Assembly: GCA_036346255.1 (NCBI GenBank)
Contig: CM070635.1
Location: forward strand, 47,643,715 to 47,707,714
DNA from: Ampelocalamus luodianensis
Lineage: Eukaryota; Streptophyta; Magnoliopsida; Poales; Poaceae
Reading direction: 5' to 3'
Length of the DNA stretch: 64,000 nt
Shown: in pieces, positions 11,621 to 24,018 of the stretch
Layout: each line of letters starts with the position of its first letter
Numbering within the stretch: the stretch's first letter is position 1
Program-made: the position numbers and the translations under genes
The notes under the pieces: generated by a model
The model's database searches: none
What the model saw: only the letters and a program-made list of their open reading frames with translations
Told to the model about the DNA's origin: nothing

Positions 11621-13250
11621 TAAACTATCTGACATTTAATTATCTAAATTTACCACCCCGGTAAAGCCAATGTTGCAGCCAATGCTCTCAGTTGAAAGCT
11701 TCATTGCATAAACGTGTCAATTGAAATAAATCAACTAGTGTTGCATGAAGAGTTCCAAAAGCTCAACTTAGGAGTGGTTGATGAGGGTTATGTTGCTACC
11801 CTAGTGCTGCAACCTATCCTCGAATCTCAGATCAAAGCTGCACAACTTGAAGTTCAAGTAATCGCTGAAATCAAGCCCGATTTGAAGGGCGGCAGAAAAT
11901 CAGAATTCACCAAAAATACGAGTGGAATGGTTATGCACAGACAGCTTCTATTTGTCCCAAATAATCATGAGATCAAGGTGCTAATCCTCAGAGAATTTTA
12001 TGATTCACCACTCTCCATTCATCCCGGGAGTATGAAGATGTACTGGGACCTCCGAATTTTTTTGGTGGCCCAGAATGAAGCGGGACATCACCGCGCATGT
12101 TGTTATGTGTGACGTGTGTCAACACATCATGGTAGAACACCAGCAACCAGTCAGATTACTTCAACCTCTAAAGATTCCCAAATAGAAGTGGGATGATGTC
12201 GGTATGAATTTCATTACTGTCTTGCCAAGAACCCTAAATGGGCATGACTCGATATGGGTTATTGTCGACCACCTGACCAAGATAGCACACTACATTCTAG
12301 TCAATACCACATATCATGGGGCTAAGCTAGCAGAGCTCTACATGAACAACATTGTCCGCCTACACGTTGTACCAAAGACGATAATGTCCGATTGAGGTCC
12401 TCAGTTCACCACACGGTTTCGGGATAGCTTGCATGAGCTATTGGGAACCGAGCTATTCTTTAGCATGGCTTTCCACCCACAAACAGGAGGCAAAATAAAG
12501 AGGACAAATCAGATCCTAAAAGATATGTTGAGAGCTTGCATGTTGTCCTACAACGCACGAATTGGGAGAAATGCTTGGTGTTTGCTAAGTTTTCTTACAA
12601 CAGCAGCTTCCAATCAAGCCTCCAAATGCCTCCGTTTGAAGCACTTTGTGGGAGGAAGTGTAGAACACCTCTATTCTAGTCTGAGGCCAGTGAGAAATAA
12701 TTCTTTGGACTGGCCATCATCCAAGAAGTGTAAGAGCACGTTGACACGATAAAAAGCCACTTAAAAGAAGCACATTCGCGTCAAATGAGCTATGTCGACC
12801 ATCGTCGTCGTGAGATGAGCTTTGAGGTGAACGATTATGTTTATCTCAAGGTCTCATCTCTATGAGGCATCTGCCATTTTCAAGTTCATGGAAAACTGGC
12901 ACCTCGGTACATCAGGTTGTACCGAATCGTCGAAAGGAAAGGTGAAGTGGCATACCAGTTGGAGCTACCGCCTCAACTTTCAGATGTGCATGACGTCTTT
13001 CACGTATCACAACTCAAGAAGTGCCTCCAAACTTAGAACGAGCTCACTCAATTGGAGAACATCAATCTCCAACCAAATCTTACTTATCGGGAGAACCCGA
13101 TCCGAGTCTTAGATGAAACTATGCAACATACTCATAGCCACACTATCAAGATGTTAAAAATTTAGTGGTGCAACCACACTAAAGATGTGGCCACGTGGGA
13201 ATGAGAAGACTGCCTTAGAGCTAAATTTTCCTATTTCTTTACCGAGCCCA
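11621..13250 (+). pseudogene. Ty3/gypsy pol remnant: RNase H end, integrase, C-terminal tail
   Basis: The sequence enters with the conserved end of gypsy RNase H (YHPGKANVAANALS, with the expected Arg codon now TAG). It passes into the integrase zinc-binding region (REFYDSPLSIHPGSMKMYW) and then the integrase core: DHLTKIAHYI (11-12 residues after the first Asp region), IVRLHVVPKTIMSD followed by a stop where Arg-Gly would be, and FHPQTGGKIKRTNQ with the catalytic Glu position altered (usual G-Q-x-E-R-x-N). The tail (about 12740-13230) shifts between frames but keeps SYVDHRRR and the VSQLKKC-like region. Multiple stops and frameshifts make it inactive. CACTA B interrupts the tail; coding similarity resumes for about 40 bp at 16795-16825 before the polypurine tract. 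Confidence 0.75.
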
Positions 13251-13726
13251 CACTACTATAGAAAAGGTTTTCACAGACGGTTCAAAAACGTCATCACAGA
13301 CGGTTTTATGAGCCGTCTGAACCTATGGGTCAGTGATGACATGAGGTCATCACAGATAGTTTTTCAAATCGTCTGTGATGCATACTATCACAGACGGTTT
13401 ATAGATGAAACCGTATGTGAGAGATGATGCATCACAAACGGTATGTCCTAAGGAACCGTCTGTGATATTCTTTTATATTGCTAAATATATTTCTGTTTAT
13501 TGGCTAGCATCAGGAAATGCTAGCCATGCCCTCTAAAACAAGCAAAAATACAACAAGTAAATGTATACATCCAATTCACATTTATTTCAGAAAACAAGCA
13601 CATCCAATTCACATTCATTTCAGAAAACAAGCACATCTAATTCACAAATCAATTAATTAAAATTAACCATTCATGTACATTTACACACATATACTATAAA
13701 GTTCAATATCTTTTCCCAATCAAGTT

Positions 13727-15260
13727 CAATCTACATTGTGGAACTTCCCATCTGGATTTATGACCTCACGGTTCAAGAATGACGCAAGCTGTCCTCGAAT
13801 GTTTATGAGCTGGTCCTATTCCAACGCAGTTTCCGTGATGGTCACAACCTGTCGCTACGAAGATTAAATTCGTGCATATATAAATTGATAAGTATGAAAT
13901 AATTATTGCAAGATTGACAGACCTGAGGATCATTGGTCATCACAAAACAGACGAGTATTTTCATGTTGTGGCAAACATAGAATCTAGAGAGGTTGCAGCC
14001 TGACGGCTGCTGGTGGCACTGCAAAAATAGAATTGGTTAGTTTGAGAGGCATTCTACGAAGTGTTATATAGGATTAATGTGTAATGTGTACTAGGAATAC
14101 CGGGAATTTTAGATCGTGTCGCAGGGTCCCTCCCTTGCATATCCCTCCTTTTGCAAAGTATGTCTTGAACGACCTACATGATTCCAAAAACTTAGCCTTA
14201 GCCATTGCAAAGGAAGAAAAGATTGTACAATAGTGTTATCTATAGAGGAAATATGTTTACCCGTTGATTAATTTTTGAATAACTGTGAAGTTGTGTTTGG
14301 CCCTCTGTAGGGAATCTAGGTATATTACCAAGTTCCATTTTGGTATAATTACAATTAGAATCCAGTAGAACCTACACAGGTATGTTGCTATGGTCATTAA
14401 ACCTATGTTCGTGTTGCTTATAAAGTACAAATCAACAAGTATAGCCACTAGTGCAGCAGTTACTCCTGGTTCTAGGGCAAAAGTATGAATTGCTCGTTGC
14501 GGTGAGCCAACAATGAGTCTGCCATGTAATCCTCAACAAATTTTGCATTCTCCTTGATGGTTTACTCGCAGACCACGTGTGGGTCGAGGAAACCTACCGT
14601 GAATTCCTTAATCCGGCTTCAAAATCATGTATATATATATATATATACAAAAGCAAGAAGTTATATATAACATTTATCGGTATTACACGAACATTGACCG
14701 TGATTGTACATACTTACAGTGTCCAGCATCGCATGAGTGAGACGTCGAGGGAGTCGAGGTTGAAGAGACAAAACATGTCATCGAAGGTCACCATGAAGAC
14801 ATAGTCTTGAGCCTCGTGGTTAAAATGACCCTTCTTGAACTTGACAGTGACACCCGAGTGTCGTTGTTCATTCATCTTGTTGGCCTGTTCCATGTACCAT
14901 ATATGCAATCTCGTGCAAGCCAATCCTAGGGTAGGGTTGTCTAACCTCTCGACCAACGGCTCACCTAGCATGAATTTCTGGGCCAACGGCAAGAAGGGGA
15001 TATCAGAACAGGAGTCGACCATCTTTGATTTGCCCTTGCTGCCTCGCTTTGTAGAGGTCGACTTCACAAGAGTTGACCGAGCACAAGGTGTAGATGCTTT
15101 TGATGCACCGAGCCCTTGCCGCTTCGGTGTAGGTAGCTCCGGTGCAGGTAGCTCTGGTACAGATACTTCCTGTGAAGTTGACACCGGTGCAGGTAGCTCC
15201 AGGGAGATGTCTCTCTTGGGCCACTGGATGAATGCTCCAATGGCTTGCCCTAAAGTCACA
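13727..15260 (-). pseudogene. Ulp1-like (C48) protease gene of CACTA B, active-site residues lost
   Basis: The N-terminal exon (15260 down to about 14716) is a long open segment. It contains a Pro/Glu/Ser-rich stretch with repeated P-E-L-P-A-P, a Lys-rich part (TKRGSKGKSKM), then FLPLAQKFMLGEPLV and ends DSLDVSLMRCWTL, matching the exon end in elements A and C. Further exons give YWILIVIIPKWN, VIYLDSL (14448-14257), QQPSGCNLSRFYVC (14024-13970) and a final exon ending NPDGKFHNVD then TGA. Compared with the Ulp1 pattern, the catalytic His is Tyr (FYW), the Asp is kept, and the catalytic Cys-Gly is Ser-Arg (NLSRFYVC). It is therefore predicted to be a dead protease even if expressed. Splice sites were not traced for every exon. 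Confidence 0.72.
14629..14647. repeat. (AT)n microsatellite
   Basis: A short uninterrupted AT dinucleotide run, in what would be an intron of the minus-strand protease gene. Confidence 0.85.
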
Positions 15261-16009
15261 ACCTCGTCGTTTGGGGTTTTCTCCAGTTGGACGACCTAGA
15301 GAGGCATAAACACTGTCCACATTCACTTTTGCGAAACCCGACACTATATTTACACAGTGCAGCAAGGCCCCGACACTGAATGGATACGCTTGGCCCCAAG
15401 CAGCATCCAGGGCAATGGAGCCACATCTCACTTAGAGCTTGCACTTCGTAGCCCCCTACATAATAATACAAAATTAGCTACTCCAACATGCCTATCAATG
15501 GATCAAGCATTCCAAGGATAATAATAATTACCAGGATGTCATCAACAGGAAATCTGTTATCGATTTTTAAGTTATGGTTGGACGTGTAGCTACTCGGATG
15601 TTTGGGGGGCTAGCTAGCAAAGTAGCGATAGGGGCTTCCAACTGATTTATGAGGGATGTACGAATCTCCTCTCGTATGACATCCCATATCTCTTCTTTGA
15701 GGGATGCACGAATCTCCTCTTGTAGCTGTGCTTTGCGCTCAGCTTTGGCTCTCTTCCTACTCTGATACGTCCCGGAGTCCTTTGAGAATCCATCTTTTCA
15801 TTGAACATAAAGACCAATGCCTCTCGTGCGACCCGGATACTCCTTGTTTCCCAGGGTCGTAGAGAGTATATCTCTCTCCCTGTTTACCTGGAATGAGCCT
15901 TGGAAAGATTGTGTAGTACTCAGCTTTTCTTGCAAGAGACTGACATGTTATATCACTTCATATGAAGTTATCGAGTAATTACAAACTAGGTAGTTCGATA
16001 TCTTACTAG

Positions 16010-16510
16010 GTGCCGGAACACTTCCTCGTCTACAGGGTTTGGAAAGGAGATGACCCCCGAAGACGCGGTAGATAACCTTGCCATTAGCCACTATCGGGAA
16101 CGCTCATCAGTGATCCCAGCAAATGGCGAGGAGGCGTCCAACTGGCGTGCATGCTCATTCTGATCCCTCCATTACAGGATTTTACCTGCATACCTAGCGT
16201 GCCGAGTCTGTGGGGGTGCACATTTTTTGCCTAGAGGGCCCTGTGCGCCTCACTTTCAATCCTAAAATCATTTGTCGTCTTCTTCGCCACAAAGTCTTCC
16301 CAGTACTCCTCCACGAACGGATACTTCTGGAATGGCGTCAAATTCTTCTCCATGTAATCCTTGATAAGCGTGCTCTTGAAGTTCCTCCACGCTTTGTACG
16401 CCGCTAGCAATGCGTATCGTTGTACGGGGCCTTGTGTTGTTCCAGTATCTGGAATAATTTTAAAATTTCCTTCACCAGCGTATTTTTCTGATTCTCATCT
16501 TTGGTCAACT
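16010..16510 (-). pseudogene. En/Spm-type (Transposase_24-like) transposase remnant of CACTA B
   Basis: Reading the minus strand gives YALLAAYKAWRNFKSTLI, KDYMEKNLTPFQKYPFV, EEYWEDFVAKKTTNDF, then after a TAG the motif AKNVHPHRLGTLGM. This is the same module as in element A (KAWR..., H-P-H-R/K-L), and matches the conserved part of plant Ptta/En/Spm transposase-like proteins. A variant of the WLRAR region is expected downstream (toward 16010) but is degraded. One stop inside the block and a missing N-terminus show that it is not functional. Confidence 0.6.
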
Positions 16511-16825
16511 CCATCTATGAATCATAGGTGATCTTGACCCGTTCATGTGCAACTATTTTGACCATTGTCCAAAATGCGGACACTGCTCGGTGAGGACTCA
16601 GAGGGGCCCTAGACATATCGACTCGTGATGGTAAATCAGCCCTTGGGCCTTTTCGATATTCCTCTTTCCTTGCGCTTGGATTTTTCAAAGGACGGCACAT
16701 CAGACGCATGAGGCAACTATGACAAAGAATGAGCAGACATCTTTGGTCAACTATCTGTGATGAGGCGTCCAGTATTAGCCTTTTTGTAGTAGTGCCATTG
16801 AATCTCAAGGACAAGATTCTTTGTA

Positions 16826-16841
16826 GGGAGGGGGGGTTAGG
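16826..16841 (+). promoter_or_regulatory. polypurine tract of the long-LTR gypsy element
   Basis: GGGAGGGGGGGTTAGG lies two bases before the TGTAACATC start of the 3' LTR. This is the standard plus-strand primer position of LTR retrotransposons, and it fixes both the LTR start and the + orientation of the element. Confidence 0.8.
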
Positions 16842-16843
16842 TC

Positions 16844-19800
16844 TGTAACATCTCAAAAACCATATTTTAGGAAAATATAATGAAAATAAATGGGAGAATA
16901 ATTTGAGCATGTTCATGAGTGGGAAAACTATTTTTAATTGATTTTGAGCCTTTGCCTAAATCAATTAGTGAAATTACATGCGAACACCAACTTGAAAGAA
17001 TTTTCGAGAAAATCAAAGAATGGATAAATCCTAAAAAATTTATACAAGGAACCATACTATGTTAGAAGCCTCCTCAAAAATTTCATAATTTTGGGAGCCA
17101 GTTTGTTATGTTTAGAAGTTCAAAAAACTATTAGCCAGATTAAAAATTCGAAAACCAAATTTGAATTCCCGCGAGACCTTTGGGCCGATACCCAACTTGG
17201 CCCATCTCCTCTCATGCTAGCTCTAGCCTGTGCCAGCACTTGCTCTCTCTCTCTAACGTGCTGGCCCTACCTCTCGGAACCTTTCATCCACCTCGCGCTC
17301 GCACTCACGCGCCAGCGCGCCTCGCCTGCTCCGTCGGTCGCCCATTGTTCAAGTCTACTGACCATAGATTGGTGCCTCAACCACCCTCATCACCTCCACC
17401 TGCTCTCGCCTATGCTATCTGCCACATTGATGCACCATTTTCTCGTGCGGACGGAGAGACCCGATGTGAGGACCCCAGTTTATTTAGCTTGTAATGCTTA
17501 ACCAACCACCTGGTCCTAGCATCACAAATCAAATAAACTAAGCCTCGAGACATGCATACTTCCCAGAACTGCAGTATGCACACCTCTTCACAAAATTATG
17601 CATCAACTCAATTTTAAACATAGAGTCCAAACATCGCGATACTAAATAGTAAACAACACAGTAGAATTATTACAACAGAGGGCCGACCGGACAAAGTACA
17701 GCAGATAACTAAATAAACAGCAGAAGCAAAAATGCCATAAGATGGCTATAAACAAAGCCAATCAGTGTGCCTTAGCCCACAAGGCAACCAACCGGACCGT
17801 CAAGCTAGTCGTCCCAGAACCCGCACATCTCACAGAAGTAAGGCCCTTAGGGCTCACCTGCCTCCTCTGCAACAAAAATATTAATCAAAGCAAATGAGTA
17901 CAAAAATTAATTTTGTACTCGCAAGACTGACGTGTGGACTAGCAGACCTATTCATAACTACATGCAGGCTTATTTGAGTGGAGGCTGTATGGCTCATTTT
18001 AGCACAAAGCAATCTTTATTTGCAATAATGTAATACACTTAAAAGCAAGATGGCAATTCATTTTTATTGTTGAAATAACAACGAGAACTAAAGTAATAAC
18101 AGTGAATAGATGACAACATCCTGGAAGTGACTAACCCACTAGTCACCACGACCATAGCATGAATTACCCATTCATGCCACCCATGTCAAGTTTTAATTTA
18201 AAGGCTGTAGTCTAGTTCTTGGGGGGCGTATCCGAGCGTGTCCATAACCTAGGACGAGGCTATTCGAATAGTTTTAACCTGCGCAGGTGTACCAATGTAC
18301 CCACACTTCAGACCGCCTTTAAGCCAAAGCACACTTCCGAAGGTATGCTGGCACGGCTAAGTCCTACGAGACGCTTTCCAATATTGTGTATTAACTACGA
18401 GCCGCTCGTATGGATAGAAATACATACGCTTACATGGTAAAGCCGAAAAGACAACTACCCACAAAGGGTAAAGCTTTTCGGACAACTACCATGCTCCCAA
18501 CACCATCCCTCCTGCGACCTCCTGCGACCTCCTGCGACCCGGAGCCAATACACGCCAAAGTACTAAGTCAAGAGAGGTCACATACCCTCTAGTGTGGTTA
18601 GCACGCAAAAAGCTCAGTACGGTGGCGCAAGTAACTCGGTCCTTATTGACTCGGGCACCAATCCAATCACACCCAAAAGCACACCAACATACCATTGTGC
18701 CCAAGTCCAAATCATTTTGTTTTCATTTTTAGTTTTTACAATTAAGCATAGCAAAAATGTTGAATCATAAAATTATAATATTTTTGTGTGATCAAGGTTA
18801 CCGACTAAGTCGATAACCGCCCAATTCTACCGATAACTAAGCATGTCTAAGCAGTTAAATTCGTATCTACTAAGTGACAAGAGACCGTCCAACGATCTCT
18901 AATCACAGCAAATAACCTAGGCTCAGGTAGTAAAGGAATATCATTTACCTGCAGATTATGCAACTAAAGGGCCCACTAACCATATTTTAACACAAAATAG
19001 CAATGCATACATACAAGTTGCAAACAAAATATTAGTTTGAAAATAAAGGGGTTAACATTATCAAACTGCTTGCCTGGTTGCTGCTGCTCAATATGTTGCT
19101 GAGGCTCACTCTCGATAATACCAGAATCGTCGCAATCTATTGATCGAGCAAAAAGAACGAATAAGAACAAATAACACCGACAATAACCCAAATTCAAAAT
19201 TAATCCAATGAGCACAAAATTCACACAGCAGCTAGAGCATGATAACACAAAATTTTAGAAACAGAGAACAATTTATTTGGAGTGAAAGAGAATTTTCAAG
19301 GGATTTTCCAAGTTAGGAATACATAAAAACATCATTTAATTATTTATCAAAATTCTATGAACAGAGACATAGATAAAACCTATTCTGATAAAAAGTACAA
19401 TAAAAATGAAAATTTACAAAATTGGATTCATTCGATTTGGATCAAAATTGAATTAGATATGAATTTTCTAAGTTTAATTGAATTAACAGTGCAAAAGAAA
19501 TTCAATTCGGAAATCCTAAAAGCATTATTTACTTTTTCTACCGACGCTCAGCGAGCCACTGCCAGTGACTAGTGGGACCGAGCACAGCGCTGACCAGGTC
19601 AAACTTGACCCCGCCGGCGCCAATGGCGACGTCGAAGACGTATGTTATGAATACGTCTTCGGCTTACCAAAACGCAATCCTAACTTATTCGCACAGAGAA
19701 ATACGTTTCCATGAAGAGAAAGCGCATTCTCGAACTTTACACAAACACTTAATCAGTAACATGGGTCCACATGTCATGGACTCGAGGGCTTAAACGACTG

Positions 19801-22800
19801 GATTTAAATTTCTAAACGCGCTTAAGCTAAGGGGGCCCACATGCCATTGATACATCTAAAAAGGAAATAAAAACTAATGAGAAGGGTTATACCTAACACT
19901 GCCGGCGGCTTACCGGCGTTCCCGCGGACGGCGACGCGACTGAGCAGCGGATCTAGAGAACCAGTGAGCCTCCGGGCGCGTGGGTGATACCACCAGGTTC
20001 ACCGCGACCTCGTGAACTCGATGACGGCGACACGGGCCCTCGAGGATGCCGGCGGCGAGCTGACGGCGAACGGAGGCGGAGAAGAAGCTACGGCTCCCGC
20101 GGAGAAGACGCTACGGGCTTCGAGAAGACTCCGGAAGGTGCGCCTAGGGATCGCCTCGGCTCCAGGAGCAATACACCCAAGATAACATGGACGAAGGAGG
20201 CCCGAGGCGGCCGGAATCGCCGCGCGGTGAATCACCGAGCTTGGAGAAGAATCGGCCGCACGCCCTCAACGATGCACCAAAGACGAAAACGAACCCACCG
20301 TTAGACTCAGTGGATCAATGCGATCCTAAGGGATCAGACGTTGAGGTTAGAGACTTACTGGAACACTACCAAGCTCGCAGGGCCGCAGCAACCGGAGTTG
20401 AAGACGAAGAAGTCGCCCCGACGATCCAGAACACGCCAATGATCCGGGCGGCAAAATGGAGGCGGCGTTGAACAAGGAAGTCGGAGGTGGGGTTGCGGAA
20501 GCCCGAGCGGCGATGAGGTGGTGGCGCTGCTTCACCTTCTTCTCCTACCAAACTAAGAAATGGGCGGAGAAGGCACGAGAATGGAAGCGAGGCGAAATGG
20601 GTGAGCTCAGAGGGTAGAAGGACTCCTGGTGATCCTTCGAGGTGGACACACGTCCCCGGAGTGGCAGCGACGAGCTGCGTGGCACGCATGCGCGAGCCCC
20701 AGCGAGCTCCGGTAGGCAGCGGAGACGGCGAGGAAGAACCTGATAAGAGGGGCCTACTTGGCAGCGACGGCGACGAAGCGGCGCGAGCCGGAACCAAGTG
20801 CGGCGCGGTCAGTTGGTCTAACTCGATCAAAACGACGTCGACCGCCAGATCCTAAATGGACGGTCGAGATTCGATGACATATAAGGACAGTCCGAATAGA
20901 TCAGGCGCACATGGGCCGTGCGATCTGCATCGGACGGTCACGAGTGATTGGACTCGAGCGGCGCGGCTAATTGGTGCGGTCGAGCCGAGCGGCGCGGTCG
21001 GACTCGAGTCAGAGTTCGAGTCCGAGCCTGATGAATAGTGATTTCAGATTCTGATTTTTAAAAGGCTGAGAGGATTGGGGAATTTTCAGAGGTAGCTCCG
21101 AAGCTCCAAAAATTCCAAAATTTTTATGGTAACACCTTTGGACAGAGAACAACCTTGCATAAGTTTTCCAGAAATTTTTATGCACTTAATTGTTCCCAAG
21201 AAAATTCACAAGATGCTGCCCTAGGGATTTGACCAGAATTCAAATTGGTTTGACTTGCTCTTTTGAAATAGCAAACAAAATCTAAAAATTGTGAGATTTT
21301 GCAGAGAGGTTACTAGGATGGTCAAGAAGATAGGAAAAATACTTCCAGAGGATGATCACAAGTTTTTGCCTATGTTTTCTCCTTGAAGTTAAGATTTAAG
21401 TTATATGTTCTAATTGATTTCAAAAATTTCAAAAGCAACAAATCTAGCAAAAGCTCCATAAATTCAAACATGCTCAAAAAGTTTTAAATTCTACTCATTT
21501 TCACATATTTGAAGTACAAACTTGAGTTCTGGATGTTACACCCGAGTATGCCTGTGAGTTTCTCGCCCAATCGCCGGTGTCTCGTCATTCTTCTCGCGTA
21601 TTTATCCCAGCTACTTAAGCAATAGAGCATGCATCATCTTCCTCCGCTCGCCCACATTCCATTTCATGCAAACCTGAGCTTTATTGCATCTTGGTTTCAC
21701 GAAAATGTTTGCATCGTCTCTGCACCGGTGAGCGTGCCTCCTTAGCTCCACCGGTCTAGTGATCTTCCTCACCCATGACAAACATGTTACTTTCACCCTT
21801 GAGCTTCACTCATCCTTCCTCTTTACTTAATGCAGCTTTTGGAGCCTTTGTCCTCGACTCCAGTGAGTTCGGGTTCAAATCAACCACGCCACCATCTGGT
21901 CCATACCCTATTGTTGCTTTTCCCTCACTTAATGTAGGCAAACTCGCCAAGAATCCGAGCTTCAACATCCTACTTCCTCATCCTTAGCCGCCGCCACCAT
22001 ATTCGTTGTTCTTCGAAGCCCGGTGATCCTCGGTCTAATTGCTTACATATACACCATCTTAGGCATCAGTGAACTAACGCGACACTCTTTGTAGCCTCTC
22101 CATCACTGTGAAGGGCTATCATTGTGAACCTCCTCTGTGCCGCCGCTTGTCATCGACAAGCCGCTTCAAACCTTCCCTAACCTCATTTTCTTCACCCTCA
22201 TGGTCATGGTGAGCCTCTAGTCGTTATGCGCGCATCATTTTGTCAAGGGCGAGTCACTAGTGATCCTTTCCTCTTAGCCACCCATGGCGTTGCCGCAGTT
22301 GCATGCCGTCGGCTTGCCTCTGGTGACCTAGGTCCCCGCGTCTACTCCGTTAGCATCGCCTAGACTCATTGAGTTTAGTGCGTCTCTCCTTTAGCTCTGA
22401 GAACACCTTCTTTGCCAAAGTCATTGCTGACTCGAAGCTCCTTGTCGTCGCACCACCGACTCCATCCACTTCTCTGGCCATCTTCATGTCCCCTAGCATC
22501 ACCGCAACGACCTCTCTCCTTTATTGGGCTCTCCTCAACTCTTTTGCGCTTGCGTCACCACTGACGAGCTCGCCATGGCACTCGGCCATACGCGTAGCTT
22601 TGTTGCTCTTCTCTCTCTACAAGTGGGCCCCATGGGGTTAAGAGAAGATTAATACTAAGTAACAGACGTTAAGGTTAATAAGTGTATGACGTGTTGGACC
22701 AGTTGAAAAGTTAATTGAAATATATTTTAAATTTTTTAATTATGTGTCACTGACATATGGGACCACTCACTATTCTCGGTTTTAAAACATATTTTAAAAA

Positions 22801-23385
22801 CCGAGAGACTGACATGTGGACCCCAGCCATTAGTTAATTAAAATCAAAAATAGGTTTAATCATTAGTTAATAAATAATGAGTCTATGACATGTGGGATCA
22901 CCTCTGTTTTATAAATAAAATCAATGAAACTAAAATATGAGTCACTCACAAGTAGACCCACATATAAATTAATAAAATTCAGAAAAATGAGAAAAATCGC
23001 TTTTATTTCAGAGAAAAATATGCTTTCTCTATAGAAAAGCGTAAACCTTAGAAGAACTCAGAGAAAAATACACTTTCTCTGTTAGAAAGTGTAATTCTCA
23101 AAGAATACGCTTTTGACGTCACCTTTTATTAATTTCTAGATTTTCAAAACCAAAACAAATTAAAATGTTAACAACTTTTGCATACAAGTTCCAAATTGAA
23201 TGAATATTTTTTATAAATTCATATAAAATCATGCTCTATTTGAATATGCAAAAATATTTGGATTTTGTTGCTGTTGAAATTATTTTTATATAATTAATGT
23301 GCTATCGGCTCTTTTTGAATAGACGTCAATACTTCGAACGAAATTTACGACTATCCTCCGTCCTCATACTCTGAGATACCAGAGC
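16844..23385 (+). repeat. 3' LTR of the long-LTR gypsy element, split by an insertion
   Basis: The sequence starts TGTAACATCTC after the polypurine tract and aligns with the 5' LTR (1276-3823) up to TCCTCATAC. A 4.1-kb antisense solo-LTR-like element (17465-21540) interrupts it. Net length is about 2.46 kb. Right after the LTR comes TGAGATACCAGAGCAAGGC, which resembles an initiator-tRNA-Met primer-binding site (usual TGGTATCAGAGC). That would normally follow a 5' LTR, so the end of this copy is not a simple 3' boundary. Confidence 0.75.
17465..21540 (-). mobile_element. 4.1-kb solo-LTR-like insertion (antisense), CCCGA target-site duplication
   Basis: It begins TGTGAGGACC and ends GGATGTTACA (TG...CA), flanked on both sides by CCCGA, and it interrupts a sequence whose uninterrupted form is seen at 1905-1935. 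In the sense direction (minus strand) it reads TGTAACATCC...GGTCCTCACA. No gag-pol is present and no second internal LTR was seen, so a solo LTR or a non-autonomous long-LTR element is the best reading. The copy at 34266-39494 (opposite orientation) is homologous at both ends and in the block around CTATTCGAATAGTTTTAACC (18263). It holds a GC-rich central part (19900-21040) that gives artefactual open frames on both strands. Confidence 0.85.
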
Positions 23386-24018
23386 AAGGCAAGCACCCCT
23401 TTGACCATGTTGATCATACCAGAGCAAGACTGCTAAATACTGAGTTAATAAGTACTAATCATTCACCAATAGACATATTTTTTCCTTTTCAACTCTATCC
23501 TCAACCCCTTTCCAATCACAATTCCTTAGTTTTCTGAAGTGAATTGGAATACCTAGATACTTGAAAGGAAAAGCACCGACTTCACAACCAAATAACTGAG
23601 TATACTACAATTCAATCTCTTTGGCAGTACCAAAAGAAAAAAAAATTACTCTTATGAAAATTAATCTTTAAACCTGATAATTGTTCAAAGATACATAGAA
23701 TAAGCTTGAGATTTCACTACAACAAAATAGTCTACTAGAGACGTTTTTATTTAGACATTTTTTATTACGTCTGTACACCTAGAATCAGATAGCTCATAAA
23801 GACGTTTCTTAAAACGTTCTATAATACGTCCCAACATATAGAGCCCAACCCATTTAGCTGACCCTAACCCCACTCAACACAGCAGTTAGCCTCAGCCCTG
23901 CACTCAAATCACGTCGTCCTCTTTGCCTCCCCGCAGCCCTCTTCCAGACTTCCACCATCTGGCCGCCGCCTCCACCACCTCCTCGCCGCCGCCTCCTAAT
24001 GCCTCCCAGTCTTCATAA

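Larger units (their letters stand above)
13251..16794 (-). mobile_element. CACTA (En/Spm) DNA transposon B, Ulp1-bearing
   Basis: Left terminus CACTACTATAGAAAAGG and right terminus CTTTTTGTAGTAGTG are inverted, and a 3-bp duplication CCA flanks both. TCACAGACGGTT-type subterminal repeats are clear on the left (13270-13470) and few on the right, so the element is internally deleted there. Its genes lie on the minus strand: a transposase-like block (16010-16510) and the Ulp1-like protease (13727-15260). It sits in the C-terminal tail of the gypsy pol remnant. Removing it together with one CCA rejoins the gypsy sequence. Confidence 0.93.
1276..23385 (+). mobile_element. decayed Ty3/gypsy LTR retrotransposon with long LTRs, nested insertions inside
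   Basis: Two copies of a roughly 2.5-kb sequence (1276-3823, and 16844-23385 minus an insertion) flank a plus-strand pol remnant, giving the layout LTR - internal - LTR. A polypurine tract directly precedes the downstream LTR, which starts TGTAACATC. Net of two CACTA insertions, one antisense LTR fragment and one solo-LTR insertion, the internal region retains only the end of RNase H, integrase and a degraded C-terminus. Gag, protease and RT are missing. Long LTRs with this terminus and a C-terminal tail after integrase resemble chromovirus-type (Tekay/Del) grass elements, but the lineage assignment is inference. The left boundary is estimated by alignment to the downstream LTR (TG at 1276) and the right boundary is approximate. 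Confidence 0.7.

Noticed and set aside
19984..20855. Open frames up to 154 codons on both strands
   Set aside because: GC-rich part of the 4.1-kb LTR insertion; composition artefacts.
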